Shown: positions 44,110-55,669, counted from the first letter of the stretch. The stretch: 64,000 nt of DNA from Plutella xylostella (GCF_932276165.1 NC_064008.1:3291001-3355000), one strand, 5' to 3'. Translations and numbers: made by a program. Notes: a model not told the origin generated them from the sequence alone.

Positions 44110-44275
44110 CTCGTAGCACAACCATTATCATTATCATCATTATCAACTATATCACCCTCTGTTGGGTATAGGCCTACGTTTCTGTACTCCAATTATTATG
44201 GTCATGGGTCGCTCTGGTCCACTGCTTCCCCAAAACCCTGCAGATGTCATCGGACCGTGACTTTCATCATGACTT
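44110..44275. repeat. RTE-type tail repeat at the LINE 5' border
   Basis: 'ttatcattatcatcattatc', 'ctctgttgggtataggccta' and 'gcagatgtcatcggaccgtg' are words of the common RTE 3' region. The LINE probably inserted into, or is truncated against, this older repeat. Confidence 0.5.
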
Positions 44276-44279
44276 ATTC

Positions 44280-44358
44280 TGTAGTGTGGCAACACTTCCC
44301 CCTACCAATAAACGTCATTCTAACATCATACTTGGCTTTGATTGCGCGCGTCCTTACA
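44280..44358 (+). repeat. 79-bp 5' LTR
   Basis: It starts TG, ends CA, and contains AATAAA (within ACCAATAAACG). It is identical to 54137-54215. The sequence on both sides differs from that around the 3' copy exactly at these borders, apart from the shared ATTC. Confidence 0.8.
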
Positions 44359-44373
44359 TGGCGACCGTGACAG
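44359..44373 (+). other. Primer-binding site, tRNA-Arg type
   Basis: TGGCGACCGTGACAG directly follows the LTR. This matches the tRNA-Arg primer site known for 412/mdg1-type Ty3/gypsy elements, which suggests that group supplies the proteins. Confidence 0.7.
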
Positions 44374-44608
44374 CCGGCCTGCCTCCGTGGCAGTGCCGGC
44401 GGACCACATATTAAATTAAAAATATATAAAAATAAAAAATGAACTAAAGTGGTAAAAAGTGATAATGTGAAAAATGGACAATTAAAATACATATATAAAG
44501 GACTAATCTAATCTAATACATATAATCATGCGTTAATTATATCAATATACCAAGAAAATAAACATACACAATTTTAAAACCAAAATCGATCTGCAAAAAT
44601 AAATAAAA

Positions 44609-44866
44609 ATGGATGGCGCCGGGAGAAAAATTCGCTGCTGAGGAGAAGGCGCTGGGAGTGTGCGAGTCGGGTAGCAGAGGATGTCCTCCGAGCTACAGCT
44701 GCGAGGCTGGAGGAGGATGCTGCTGCCTGATGCTGCCCAGAGGGACGCGAGGAGCTGGACGCGCCCACAGTTGGATCCCCGCATGTTCTACCGCCGCGCC
44801 ACCCAGATGAGAAATTTATATTCTTTCGGAAAATTACTTAGAAATTCAGGTTTGCAAATTATTTAA
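44609..44866 (+). other. GC-rich leader segment with open frames
   Basis: In otherwise AT-rich DNA, about 200 bp is GC-rich and open in two plus frames. One reads MSSELQLRGWRRMLLPDAAQ and continues to FYRRATQMRNLYSFGKLLRN. The other begins MAPGEKFAAEEKALGV. It could be a gag remnant, a short leader ORF or a packaging region. No domain is recognised. Confidence 0.35.
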
Positions 44867-45044
44867 ATTCTTTTTTTGAGTTGATTTACATTTTTTCAGT
44901 TAAATTCGTTAAATTCGTAAAGTTATTGTTGTCAAAATATAAGTAAAGTATTTTTGTAATTTTATGTAGAAGATGAATACATAAATATTTCAGTAAGAAT
45001 AAATAGTATTCGAATGCTTAAATAGTAATTCAGTTCTAAATTAT

Positions 45045-45350
45045 TAATAGACGCATTTTTCCTGAAATAAAAATGACATATTATGTATCTAGCCTATCTG
45101 AAACCTAGTTAAACATTGTGAGATATGGCGTTTCGATTTTCTCCGTGTTCGGCATCATAAGGGTCACAGTGACAGTTAAATAGAGTCCATTTTTCTCTCC
45201 ACCTTTAATTTGCAAGGTGCGGGTGCCTATATAAATAGAGTGAGTCGCCCGCGCGACTCAGTTGTAATATCACCATGCAGAAATGACTAGGTTTCAGATA
45301 GGCTAGATACATAATATGTCATTTTTATTTCAGGAAAAATGCGTCTATTA
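45045..45350. mobile_element. Hairpin element with ~65-bp arms
   Basis: TAATAGACGCATTTTTCCTG and following bases through 'ctagcctatctgaaacctag' are mirrored at 45286-45350. The interior (45113-45265) is an inverted copy of 49709-49865, showing kinship with the ends of the larger insertion that follows. Confidence 0.65.
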
Positions 45351-45861
45351 TGTAGTCTGAGCCTATCTGAAACCTAGTTAAACATTGTGAGATGTGTTTA
45401 TTATCGCATGGTGGAGAGAAAACCAACTGTGACCCATAAGCTACTGATGAGTATATCAGTAGATAAATATTTGAATCTATAAATTTATAATGCATAGATT
45501 TCTAGGTAGTAGATATAGGTACTAAAAAGAAAGGTATAAGTATACATAAGACTTAAGTACTTCCTTATTATTCCTGACTTGTCAGAAAGTTATGGAAGGT
45601 ATGTACCTATACATATAGGTAGGTATTATACTTATGGATACACACAGTGCCTCTTCGAAAGCAATACTTATAGGTAATTATTAATCAAAATCTTGTTATT
45701 GTCAAGGCAATATTTTTAACATACACTAGCCGAATGGATGGAACCAGTGAAATACTTTGCAACAATATTTAAAAGCTGTAAAATGTAGAATATCGATCCA
45801 GGCCGCTGCGGCTCAGGCCAGCACATGCTGACTAGGGTATGTAATTCTGGACTGACCTCAG

Positions 45862-45950
45862 AAATGCAGCAGCCGACCCTGGAGCCTCGTGGACCTGCTC
45901 AGTCAGCCCCGTACGACGACACGGCCTGCAACACCTGGCGCGGCATCTAG
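45862..45950 (+). CDS. Candidate captured terminal exon
   Basis: An acceptor-like CTGACCTCAG is followed by an open frame MQQPTLEPRGPAQSAPYDDT and ACNTWRGI ending in TAG. Codon third positions are GC-rich, as in host exons, and the stop comes before the GC content drops. The minus strand is also open with a GTCAG donor, so strand is uncertain. The protein is not recognised. Confidence 0.3.
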
Positions 45951-48127
45951 TCCTTGGAACGAGGAGTGGTGCTTGAAGGGAAGATAATTTTACTAAATAT
46001 CACAGCCTCATCAGCTACTGGAAAAGATTAGATGAAGGCTGTGACACTGGCGGATAACTAAGTATGCAGTTTTTCAAAACATGATGCAGGTCACTATATT
46101 CTAGATTAATTCTAGATTGACAAGTAACACACAGTCTAATTTTGTATTCTAACTAACTCGGCGGTTAACGAGTTCCTGTGCACTTGTGCAGTCCTACTAG
46201 GAAGGAAAGTTATTTTATAAGCCTTTGCACCGATTTTGTGGGCTACTATCATTCTGTATCATCATGTGTGAATATTATGAGCTCTGGCAGCATTCCTTGG
46301 TAGATGACATCAATTAATAAAGATTGATTAACACAACAATAACAATTATAATAGTTGATAAATGAAACCCGGCCAACATGTCTTAACTGGGTAAGTAAAT
46401 GATCAGTCATGCCACCAGGATAAGTAAAATGTTCAGTACTTCATATGAAAAACATTAACAAGGTCACCTTTAGGTATGTTCGTCAACACAAAGGGCAGGT
46501 CCCGGCCAAAACCTTAATTTAGGCTTCGCCTTGTTGCAACTTCAAAGGTACGTAGGTAGGTACCTACTTACATTGTTGTAGGTTCGATTTTGAAACCATT
46601 AAGTCAACCAAGACAAAACAAAATAAAATAGCTCGATTAAATAAAGATGTTAGTTGTAACTGATCAGACCTGAAGCCAACATAGACTCTCTAATCTGTGG
46701 AAGCAACAATCATGGTGGCGGGAACATGGACAGTTGGACGAGCCACCTCGAGCCTGACTTATCAATCAGAACTGACAGTTCGCCAACAGCAGATAGCTTG
46801 CGGCTATCTATAGGTAAACTTAGGTAGTTAGCTATACCCAAGAAAAAGTCCTTGGACATCGATATGACAGTGGAAGGGCGAATAACTGTGACATTCTTTA
46901 AAACAAAAAGGCTTGTTGTTGTTGTCCAGCTAAGAGAGGTTACCTACTTCAGCGACCTGGTATTGCATTCTGAAAGAACTGCGAAGAGTTAATATTATGA
47001 CTAATAATTATTACTTATTTAGAAAGTTTTCAGCAAACTCTTATAAATCAAGCAGCTACCACGTCACCGTTGCCCGGTTATAACTCTGTACTAGCTTAGT
47101 AGATATATATACCAGTTCTAGCCATCAGCTAGAGGCCAGAGAGCTCCTAAATCAGATGCGAGTACGAGCATGACACAAGTAATTTTTTACTTGGTAACTA
47201 GTTACGTAACTAACTGAAAGATCCATAAAACAGTTGAGGATTACTCAAAATGGAATTGTGAAAACGGCACGTCTGCACCTTAACCAGTCAGTCTAAGTAG
47301 TTTCAGCAGATAGTGTTGAAAAATAGTTATGAAACGTTTGCGCCAGAATCAAATTAAAAATACATTTTCATTAGAGAAGCCGTTTAGGCATGAATAGGTA
47401 CTTTCACCCTTTGAATTGTGCTCCAAATGATGAACTTCGAAATTCATAGAAATTTAATGACGACTGCCATTGTTTATTATCTAGCCCCGTACATTTAGTA
47501 GGGCTGCGGCTACACGTGATGTGATACACAGTACACATTAAGTATACGTATGTTCCCAGAATAGTGGAAGTTATAATTTTACCAAAAGGTAGTCGTTTTC
47601 GTGCAAGAGCACCGTTACTCGATTTATTCGATACACAACTAATAGACAGCTGCTGCGTAGGAGGTTCACGCATTTTTCAACAAAGAGCTCGGATACACAC
47701 TCACAATCCACTGAGACATAAGGAAGACAGCTAATATGGTGCCACTCAGAAACCGCGATGACACTCTGATCATGATCACCCGACAGTAGGATCATAATAA
47801 ATTCGGTAACTTGCGAAGCGGTATGGTATAGCAACAGCGACTTTCACGAAATCAGGAATTAGCTCAGTGCTTTTAGTTGAACACTCGCCGGTGGGATTCA
47901 CTTTGCTCACAGCCGAGAAAAGAAAAGACTCAAAGCTTTAATCTGCCGATGTGTCATGACACTTAAAGATAGTGTCTGGGGGGGTCACTTTATATGACGA
48001 AAAACGAACTTTCAGTGCACTGCGGCGCGAGCCGCTTTATCTGTTTGTATGTATTAAACGTGCCGATTGCACGACAGCTCTCGTTCGTTCGTTTCTCATC
48101 AGTATAGAGTAACGCTCCTGTACTTAC

Positions 48128-48215
48128 CGTGCGTCACCATTCCCATGAGCAGTCCAATGATCTTTAGGCAGTTTAGAACAAAAGCTGCATTAGACAGTTT
48201 CTTCAGCAGAGACAT
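48128..48215 (-). CDS. Candidate first coding exon (membrane-protein-like N-terminus)
   Basis: On the minus strand an ATG (48213-48215) opens MSLLKKLSNAAFVLNCLKII, then GLLMGMVTH. A good GTAAGTA donor follows (48121-48127), 88 nt and phase 1. The product is a hydrophobic segment with a short Lys-bearing N-terminus, like a signal anchor or the first helix of a small multi-pass protein. No downstream exon could be joined in frame. A diverged tandem copy lies directly upstream (48230-48300). Confidence 0.4.
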
Positions 48216-48229
48216 CGAAATAAAAAATT

Positions 48230-48300
48230 GATTGCACAACTATCCCCAGGAGCAGTCTACAGGTCACTTTGGGCAGTTCAGAAGAAAGCTGCTTTAACAG
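48230..48300 (-). pseudogene. Diverged duplicate of the exon at 48128-48215
   Basis: Read on the minus strand, about 70 nt align with roughly 70% identity to the neighbouring exon (LLKQLSSELPKV against LLKKLSNAAFVL, then RLLLGIVVQ). It has no ATG in place and no donor. Confidence 0.4.
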
Positions 48301-48649
48301 AATACCCTACACTTCTAGTGTCTTCTCTACTCCCTGCACGTTACCCGATTTGTCGTCATCCATGCCGATGCGGCGACGGTGACTTGCAGGTGGTTACTCA
48401 GGTTTCGTTGGTGTGCCCTTGTATGGCTAACATGACCAACCTTGGCAGTAAACGTTCGTCCGCATATGCCAAAATCACTAATGAATAGCGCACGTTACTC
48501 GATACCTTCTAAATAAGTCACTCATAATGATGGCTGATGATCATGATGATGATGACCGTGCTAGCAATAGTGCAGGCGGTTCTGCTGAGCATAAAATCTC
48601 TTCCCAGACAGGGGGCGTTTGGATCTGGCAACCAGAACAGGAGTGCCAG

Positions 48650-48965
48650 GTGTGCGCAGCGATGCAGGTGGGACAACACAGCCGCCAGGGCAGGAGTGCA
48701 TGGCTGGGTCTATGCAGCGATGCAGGTAGCATAAACCGGTGGCCAGGGCCAGGACCGGGTGTATGCTGCGATGCAGGTGGCACAAAACGGTGGCCAGGGC
48801 CAGGACCGGGTGTACAGTCGCCAGGGCAGGAGCGCATGGTTGGGTCTATGCAGCGGTGCAGGTAGTACAAACCGGTGGCCAGGGCCAGGACCGGGTGTAC
48901 GCTGCGATGCGGGTGGCACGAGACGGCGGCCAGCGCGGGAGCACAGCAGGGCCAGGTGCAGGTTA
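48650..48965 (+). repeat. GC-rich minisatellite
   Basis: Imperfect repeats of 'ccggtggccagggccaggac', 'gcagcgatgcaggtggcac' and 'cgccagggcaggagcgcatg' alternate in units of roughly 50-70 bp. All frames stay open because of composition, producing spurious ORFs on both strands. Confidence 0.7.
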
Positions 48966-49482
48966 CACGAAACTTCAATTTCACTGAATCGGCCTGCCTA
49001 CCCTCAGCGGGTAGGTACCGGCGGATCACATTACTCGCCGCACATGCCACAATATCCCAACATACTGAAACTCGGAGCCACGTGCTTCCTGTAAAAAATC
49101 CTATGACGGTCCTGGAAAGCTCCTGTTTGTAAAGCCTTACATAAGCTATAATCAAGTGCATTATTGTAAAAGCAAAGTTTTTATCAACTGTTTTCTAAAA
49201 ATATTAGAAATTGAGGGTAGGAAAATATATTTTTATTATTTTTTCCTGTATAAAATTAACATATGCTTTACTTAAAGCGGTCATTAATGTAAGTATCTAG
49301 CTCAAGCGCCACTAGTAGGACCGGAACATGTGATCAATCATCACCACGACTATTTAATCGGACCCTACTGCGTGGGATAAAAACCCCAAGCGCCGGAGCA
49401 TTATGACCAGTGGCTGAGCTTTTAAAAGCAGTAATTAATAGCATTTTACTCACGGCTTATCAACTCAAACCTTCGTTGCGAA

Positions 49483-49620
49483 ATGCTCAGCAATGGCTGC
49501 GTGCGCAGCAGCCGGCAGGTCCCGCTCCCCGACGCCACGTGTCGCGGCGGCCGCGCCCCGCGCCGCCTGGTCCGCATCACGCTACAGCTCCCGGCAGCGA
49601 GGACTCCGCAAATTCAATAT
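49483..49620 (+). other. GC-rich exon-like island
   Basis: About 140 bp of high GC is open in three plus frames. The one with host-like codon use reads MLSNGCVRSSRQVPLPDATC and RGGRAPRRLVRITLQLPAAR. There is no clear acceptor. It could be a captured exon or a CpG-rich promoter remnant. Confidence 0.3.
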
Positions 49621-49899
49621 TATATTTTTCCCCGTCGGAGCGAAGCCGACGAGAACCGTGGCTACATTGAGCCATTTTGCCGAAGTGTTCACTTCAAAAA
49701 TCAAAAACCAACTGAGGCGCGCGGGCGACTCACTCTATTTATATAGGCACCCGCACCTTGCAAATTAAAGGTGGAGAGAAAAATGGACTCTATTTAACTG
49801 TCACTGTGACCCTTATGATGCCGAACACGGAGAAAATCGAAACGCCATATCTCACAATGTTTAACTAGGTTTCAGATAGGCTCAGACTACATAATATTA

Positions 49900-52800
49900 G
49901 TAATTCAGTAATAAATTGTTGCATGTTTATTTTCTTTGGGAAAAGATATATGTAATTAGTTATTGACGCTTGTTGACGACTAGGTAATATAATATTATAA
50001 AAATCAGGTAAAATTATAAGAAAATGACCTATCGTACGTGTCGATACTTATTATCAATTGTCATACATCATGTTATAATTTTATATTTCATTTCAGGATA
50101 TTTTATTTTACAGGTTTAGAGTACCTACTTGCAAAATTACATAAAATTACCAAATAATAAAATATATAATAATAGAAAATCTTACCTTATTTTTTATAAT
50201 TTGTTCGAAAATATTTTTTAATTTAAAATGTCTTAATTCCGTCAAAGTACTATTCAAATTTCAAAATTAAACTGCTAACCTAATCAAATTACAATAAATT
50301 AAATTATATACTTAAATAGACACATTTTTGTTTAAAATATAAAATAATCCAAATTACAAATTCAACGCATTGCACAATTTCCTATTTACTTACTTAATCA
50401 CTTAAATTCAAAATAAACTTTGGTACTATAAAAACATTCCTTGACTAGCCATTTTTTTAGCTATATTTAAATTGATTATTTGCATTTAAAAATTAAACCG
50501 CTATTCATTTATTAAATCACAACATAATATTATAGATACGAAGATAAGAAATAATAAATAAAATATTTTATTGCACGTAATTTACAATCATAAATACTTA
50601 ATCAAATAAAAAGTAAAATAGAAAAATAAAAAACAATTATTTAAATAATCCACTATGAGCCAGATATTGGTCAAATGAAACGTAAATATGCAATTCAATA
50701 AATACAAATTTTAATTCTAGTAATAGAGTTAATACCGCGTAAATATTTCATACCTACGAGTATGTTTAACCATAGTCAAAAACTATAGTATTTTATCAGT
50801 AATTTCATTAAAAAAAACGTTATGTAATCGTAATAACGATTTTTCTTGTATTAGATTATTTCGATTTTACCTCGTGCAGTCATAAAGAGATATATGCCAT
50901 AGTTTCGTAACGCTAAAACCGATACTATATTTTTCCCATTTAGCCCATTATCTTATACTAATATCCCATAGAAAAGATAGCAATAGGTGTATTTAACCTA
51001 TTCTTATAAACACGTATCAAAGTTCAATTACATATTTGGAGCGATGCATAGCATTATTCTTTGAATCCATATAACAAAAACATACTTCTCACAAAAATGG
51101 TCACACGCTCAACAGATATCGTATTTCGATCCGCCGCGCATGCAGTGAAGAATCTGATGATCATGCATATTGGGAAATCATGTCATGTCTCGATCCAAAA
51201 CTTAAGCTAAAGTTATAACAGGTCTAAAATAAATTTATTAATTTTGGATGTAACTACGTTTAGGATATCATTCATTGAAAGTTAATACTTTCAAAATACA
51301 GAATCACGATATTTCGTGATATGCAGTAGTCAAAAATTCAACGCGTTAGATAATTAAATACATTATAAAAATAAAAACTGATGATAAAAATAAATACTTA
51401 CGTACAGTTAGATTCAGAGAAACCTGACCACCAGAACAAATTTCACCATATTAAAATAACTTAAGGATTTGGCATTGGTATTTTTTCTATTAAATATCCC
51501 GATAGTATAACGAAGTTCCAGTATTAACATAACTTTCAATACAAATTATTCGAAATGTACAGTATCTCGGAAAGACACACACGTACGTCACTACAGAATA
51601 TAGATAAATAAATAATAAATACATTGAGTAAACTAATAAAAACATTATAACTACGTACCAAAATTATATTAGGAAATATGATTTCGAAAAATGGTTACTG
51701 ATTTTAAACATAGGTACCCATAAATAAAAATTATAAAGTTGGAATGTAAAGAATAAAAAATATAGAAAATAAATATTTGATATGCTAACGTTAACATACA
51801 GGTTTAAAAATTGTTAAAATTGGTTTAAATCGTAATAGAAGAAAGAAAATAAAGGAAATATTATTATATTATAAAGTATAAAGTTTATTTTGCGAGCAAA
51901 GACACGGCTAGATGTAGTATTAAAGATCTTTTTGTCGTTCCAAGAAATGATGATTAGGTACGAATCGTCTTGTCGTCGTCGTATTTAGATAAGCGAAGGG
52001 TTTAGGTGTCGATGTTTAAGTATTTAAAGGTTATTTAGTACTCTTTTGAGTCTAGGGATTGATTAGTTTTGTTAATTGAATGAAGATGTATGTATTATAG
52101 TGAAAATGATTATGAGTAAGCAATGATAAAGAATATTAGGTAATGTATGAAGGTTCAGTAGCTCATAGTGCACGTGAGTAATGTATGGTTGAGGATACTT
52201 TGGTCTCTAAGACGTTGATAAACAATTGAACTGATCACCCAAGCGTTAACAATATTTTATTGGCCGAAGGATTCTAAAGGATATGAGTAATATAAAGAAG
52301 GTAATACGAGTAAGGGACATACAGAGCGCAATTACTTAGATAATTAGCGATTACGTATGGTCAGAGGACTTATATAAATAAAAAGTAAATAGCAAAGTCA
52401 TCGAAGGTACATATGGTAGGGTACAACAAGGTGTCACGTCCTTATTTCTGATCATAGTGCGGTCGAGAACCCTCCGTGAAGAATTTTGGAATTGCCTAAG
52501 AGTAGAGCTAGTTTAAATGTGCCCTTGTAATATTTATGGAACATGTGTTTTTTATATTATAATTATTATAGAGTCGACTCTCGTTGTTTTGCGTACCCTA
52601 CAGATAAATATATAAATAAATAATGAAGACCAGCGCTGGCCCACCAAAGAGTGGAAATAATTATATGTACCTTTCGTAAATGTATGTGTGTGAAATGAAT
52701 TAAAAGTATAAATAATAAAATAAAAAGATGACTTTGAAAATAAAAGAATATGAATGTTGAAATATATACGCAAAATAAATGAAATAAAGTATAAATAAAT

Positions 52801-54120
52801 GATTAAAGGTTATTTTGAAAATAAAAGAATATGAATGATGATAAATATACGCAAAATAAATAAAATATAGTAAATGTCTAAATTATAATGGTTTAAATTA
52901 ATAACTAACGTCAGTTTGGTATAAAAAAAAAGAAGGCAAGAGAAAGTTTTAATCATAATGTAGTAAATAAATCAAATAAACTAATAATTTACATTTAAAT
53001 ATATTTACAAGTACAGTCAAGGACAAATCCTCCTATAATCATTAGATAATTTTGAATTTTAGCTGGACATAACTTGTGTTAAATGAGTTTCTTGTAGAAC
53101 AAGTATGTACGGAGTTTTAATAATATTGAAACTAAATAACTTGAAATAATTAATATAAATACTTATTGAAATTTTATTATTAAATCTAAAAATATGTTTG
53201 GAGTATACATTTTAAGGGTACCTATACAGCTATAAAGATGTAATAAAATAAAAGATTTTTAAATAATAAATACATTAATTAATTATATTTGGGTGATAAA
53301 TTATCAATAAGCGAGTCGTCAACAATGCGTCAACAGTACGTTATAAGTAGTTTTAAGTTAAACAAAAGTATAATCATTCGTGTATTTTTAAGAATATAAT
53401 ATTTCAACTGATTTCATATGATTATTACTTACTTCATTCAATATGATGAATATCAAATAATAATAACAGTAATAACATACATAATGTTAAATATTCTTCA
53501 TTTATTGGTTTTTCATTTAACATTACTTTATGTTAAGATAATATGTTTAGTATGTTTAGTTTTAAGCAAAAGTATAATTTACTGTATAATAATTTTGGCT
53601 ATACCTAGATAGTTATTGCTATGTATCAAAATGGAATTGCACTTATTTTTTAAATATGAATATTGTACTAAAGTGTGTACTACAAATATAACTTACTTGT
53701 GAAATTGTGTTCAGGTTATTAAACTAATATTAAAATTTGAAAAGTTATATACCTTTATATTGATATTTGAACATAGAATATAAGCATAACAAAAACTAAC
53801 AGTGTAAAAATAATAATAATATTGTTCATAGTTTTATTGGCATTATATTTTGTTTACCATGAAAGTACACACTTAAAGTAATTTTTAGAGTTTAAGTATA
53901 TACATCATTATATCTAGCTGTATTTAAAAAAAAAAACTGATGTCAATGATATTATTTAAAATTGTTTCGTGTTCAATACATTTTTTTTTTCAATAGGTTC
54001 AAATGATGTAAACTTGTTTGGTGTTCCGAATTTTAAATCTGGATTTTTTCAAAATTAATAATGGCATAGGTATTTGTTTACAAACTAATTTAAAAAAAAT
54101 GTGTTATGCCATTTTTTTTT
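49900..54120. other. Very AT-rich interior of the LTR element, no genes
   Basis: About 4.2 kb of AT-rich DNA lacks coding frames, splice-bounded exons and recognisable repeats. The plain composition up to the polypurine tract fits a non-coding retroelement interior. Confidence 0.5.
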
Positions 54121-54122
54121 TC

Positions 54123-54136
54123 GAAAAGGGGGAAGG
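54123..54136 (+). other. Polypurine tract of the LTR element
   Basis: GAAAAGGGGGAAGG stands directly before the 3' LTR in otherwise T-rich sequence, as expected for the plus-strand primer. Confidence 0.75.
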
Positions 54137-54215
54137 TGTAGTGTGGCAACACTTCCCCCTACCAATAAACGTCATTCTAACATCATACTTGGCTTTGATT
54201 GCGCGCGTCCTTACA
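54137..54215 (+). repeat. 79-bp 3' LTR
   Basis: A perfect copy of 44280-44358, followed by the target duplicate ATTC. Confidence 0.8.
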
Positions 54216-54219
54216 ATTC

Positions 54220-55490
54220 ATATAATTACATCGGACTTGTAAAAAACTTGTATAATACTTATTATATAAGTGAAACTTATATAGCGGGAATCGGAATAAA
54301 GGTTTTCGACAGTGGGTATTAGTGTATCGCGAAATTGTTTTAACAAACGAAAGAACAAGTAGCTTATCAACTTCATAATAAAGTGACTGTGATAGTAACT
54401 TTGTAGTACCTACTAGAGTGTTGTTTTCTTTTTTGCACAACTTATAATAAAAATTTCTTGCACCTTCTGTGGGTTGACTGGTAGAAAATGCTTGTAGCAA
54501 GTAAGTCTACCCTTTGTACAGTTATTTTTATATTTGTGCAATAAAGGATTAAATAAATAAAATCTTGACACGTTAATTAATAGTGCACTTCCGTATCACG
54601 AGATTTTGCTATAAAACCCTCGCCACCGGCACCTGTTGTGTATTTTTGTTCTTAATGTCATCCAACTTTATGAGCTTATAATTTGTGTTTGTATTATTAT
54701 GAGACGTTTTAATTAATGCCAGAGAGAGTTCAGGAAAGTTTCAGCGTAGTTGAGGTGTTGGTTGCTGTTCTATTAATGTTGTGTCATTCAGAGAGGAAAT
54801 ATTTCTATTCTAGTTACGAATTTATTATTCTGAATGGTATTGGAATATAAATACATCCGATGAAGTATATTTATAATTTTTTTAAGCAGTTTTAATTTAA
54901 TTTAGAACGTCATTTAGACGATTCAGGATGTAAAGTTATACTAAACACTAGGAGTGTCTTCATATGTATTGTAAAATATATTTACGTTTACTTTAGATCA
55001 TCATCAGCCAACCATTTTATCTATAAAGTTTATGAAATAAAAACAACTACTGTCTTCGTCTCTCCTAAATGTACTCTAACACGTCCTGAAATAAATAATT
55101 CCGTCTCTGAAAGCGTCCACATTTATATACTCCCGGGATAGTGTTAATAAATAAATATGGAGATTGGAGAGGTTACAAATGCGTATCCTTCTATTGATGA
55201 ATTTCATTGACGGTACTGGATTACCGTCGTAAACGAAGCGACGACTCGCAAGTAGGTAACTACGGAGTCTTGACAGTTGGGCCAAGCAAACTTGCGTTGG
55301 TTAAAGGGAGATTTTTCAATTGACAGAAAAAATACTATTCAAGGTAGGGTACATAAATTGGAATATTTTTCGTTCTATACAACGAAAAATATTAGGCCTA
55401 CTTATCAAATATTTTTCGAGCGATAGAGCATTGTATAATAACTACTGACGAATAAACACAGAAGACAGTTATCTAAATCACAAGCAACAT
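54220..55490. other. Intergenic DNA, little recognised
   Basis: A LINE-tail-like 'gtgcaataaaggattaaata' is at about 54537-54556. Otherwise there are no coding frames or hairpins. Confidence 0.4.
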
Positions 55491-55493
55491 ATA

Positions 55494-55665
55494 GGGCGCC
55501 TTCAAATTAGCCGCTAATTGTCGCGCGGAAGCAGCGCGGCTGCAGCGCTGCAGCCGCGCTGCTGTCTAAATGTCTTTTAAATTACAAAATTTATATGGAT
55601 TTTGACAGCAGCGCCGCAGCAGCGCTGCTTCCGCGCGACAATTAGCGGCTAATTTGAAGGCGCCC
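55494..55665. mobile_element. 172-bp GC-tipped MITE
   Basis: GGGCGCCTTCAAATTAGCCG at the left mirrors CGGCTAATTTGAAGGCGCCC at the right, with ~45-bp arms. ATA flanks both ends (55491-55493, 55666-55668). Inside the left arm lies a second palindrome, AGCGCGGCTGCAGCGC followed by TGCAGCCGCGCT. Confidence 0.8.
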
Positions 55666-55669
55666 ATAT

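Larger units (their letters stand above)
45347..49895. mobile_element. 4.5-kb TIR element carrying GC-rich exon-like segments
   Basis: ATTATGTAGTCTGAGCCTAT plus 'ctgaaacctagttaaacatt' at the left is mirrored exactly at the right (49850-49895), ~46-bp TIRs. TA beside TGTAGTC at both ends is a possible target. No transposase ORF is visible. The interior has several GC-rich islands with splice-like borders (45862-45950, 48128-48300, 48527-48965, 49483-49620), unlike the AT-rich DNA around. This suggests captured host gene fragments. It is nested in the LTR element. Confidence 0.6.
44280..54215 (+). mobile_element. Candidate 9.9-kb non-coding LTR retrotransposon (LARD/TRIM-like)
   Basis: Identical 79-bp terminal repeats lie at 44280-44358 and 54137-54215 (TGTAGTGTGG...CCTTACA). 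A primer-binding site TGGCGACCGTGACAG follows the first, and a polypurine tract GAAAAGGGGGAAGG precedes the second. ATTC flanks both (44276-44279, 54216-54219). Every landmark of an LTR element is in place and in order. The LTRs are extraordinarily short and no gag or pol is present between them. The interior includes a TIR insertion (45347-49895) and ~4.2 kb of very AT-rich DNA. Two independent solo LTRs are an alternative, but do not explain the PBS, PPT and matching flanks together. Confidence 0.75.

Noticed and set aside
43573..44370. Plus-strand 265-codon ORF
   Set aside because: It is antisense to the LINE ORF1 coiled coil; its Ser/Phe-rich composition is the complement of Lys/Glu codons.
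48527..49161. Long overlapping ORFs on both strands
   Set aside because: A GC-rich minisatellite keeps all frames open; both strands score equally and no domain is recognised.
54018..54322. ORFs crossing the 3' LTR
   Set aside because: They have no family motifs and span LTR, polypurine tract and flank.
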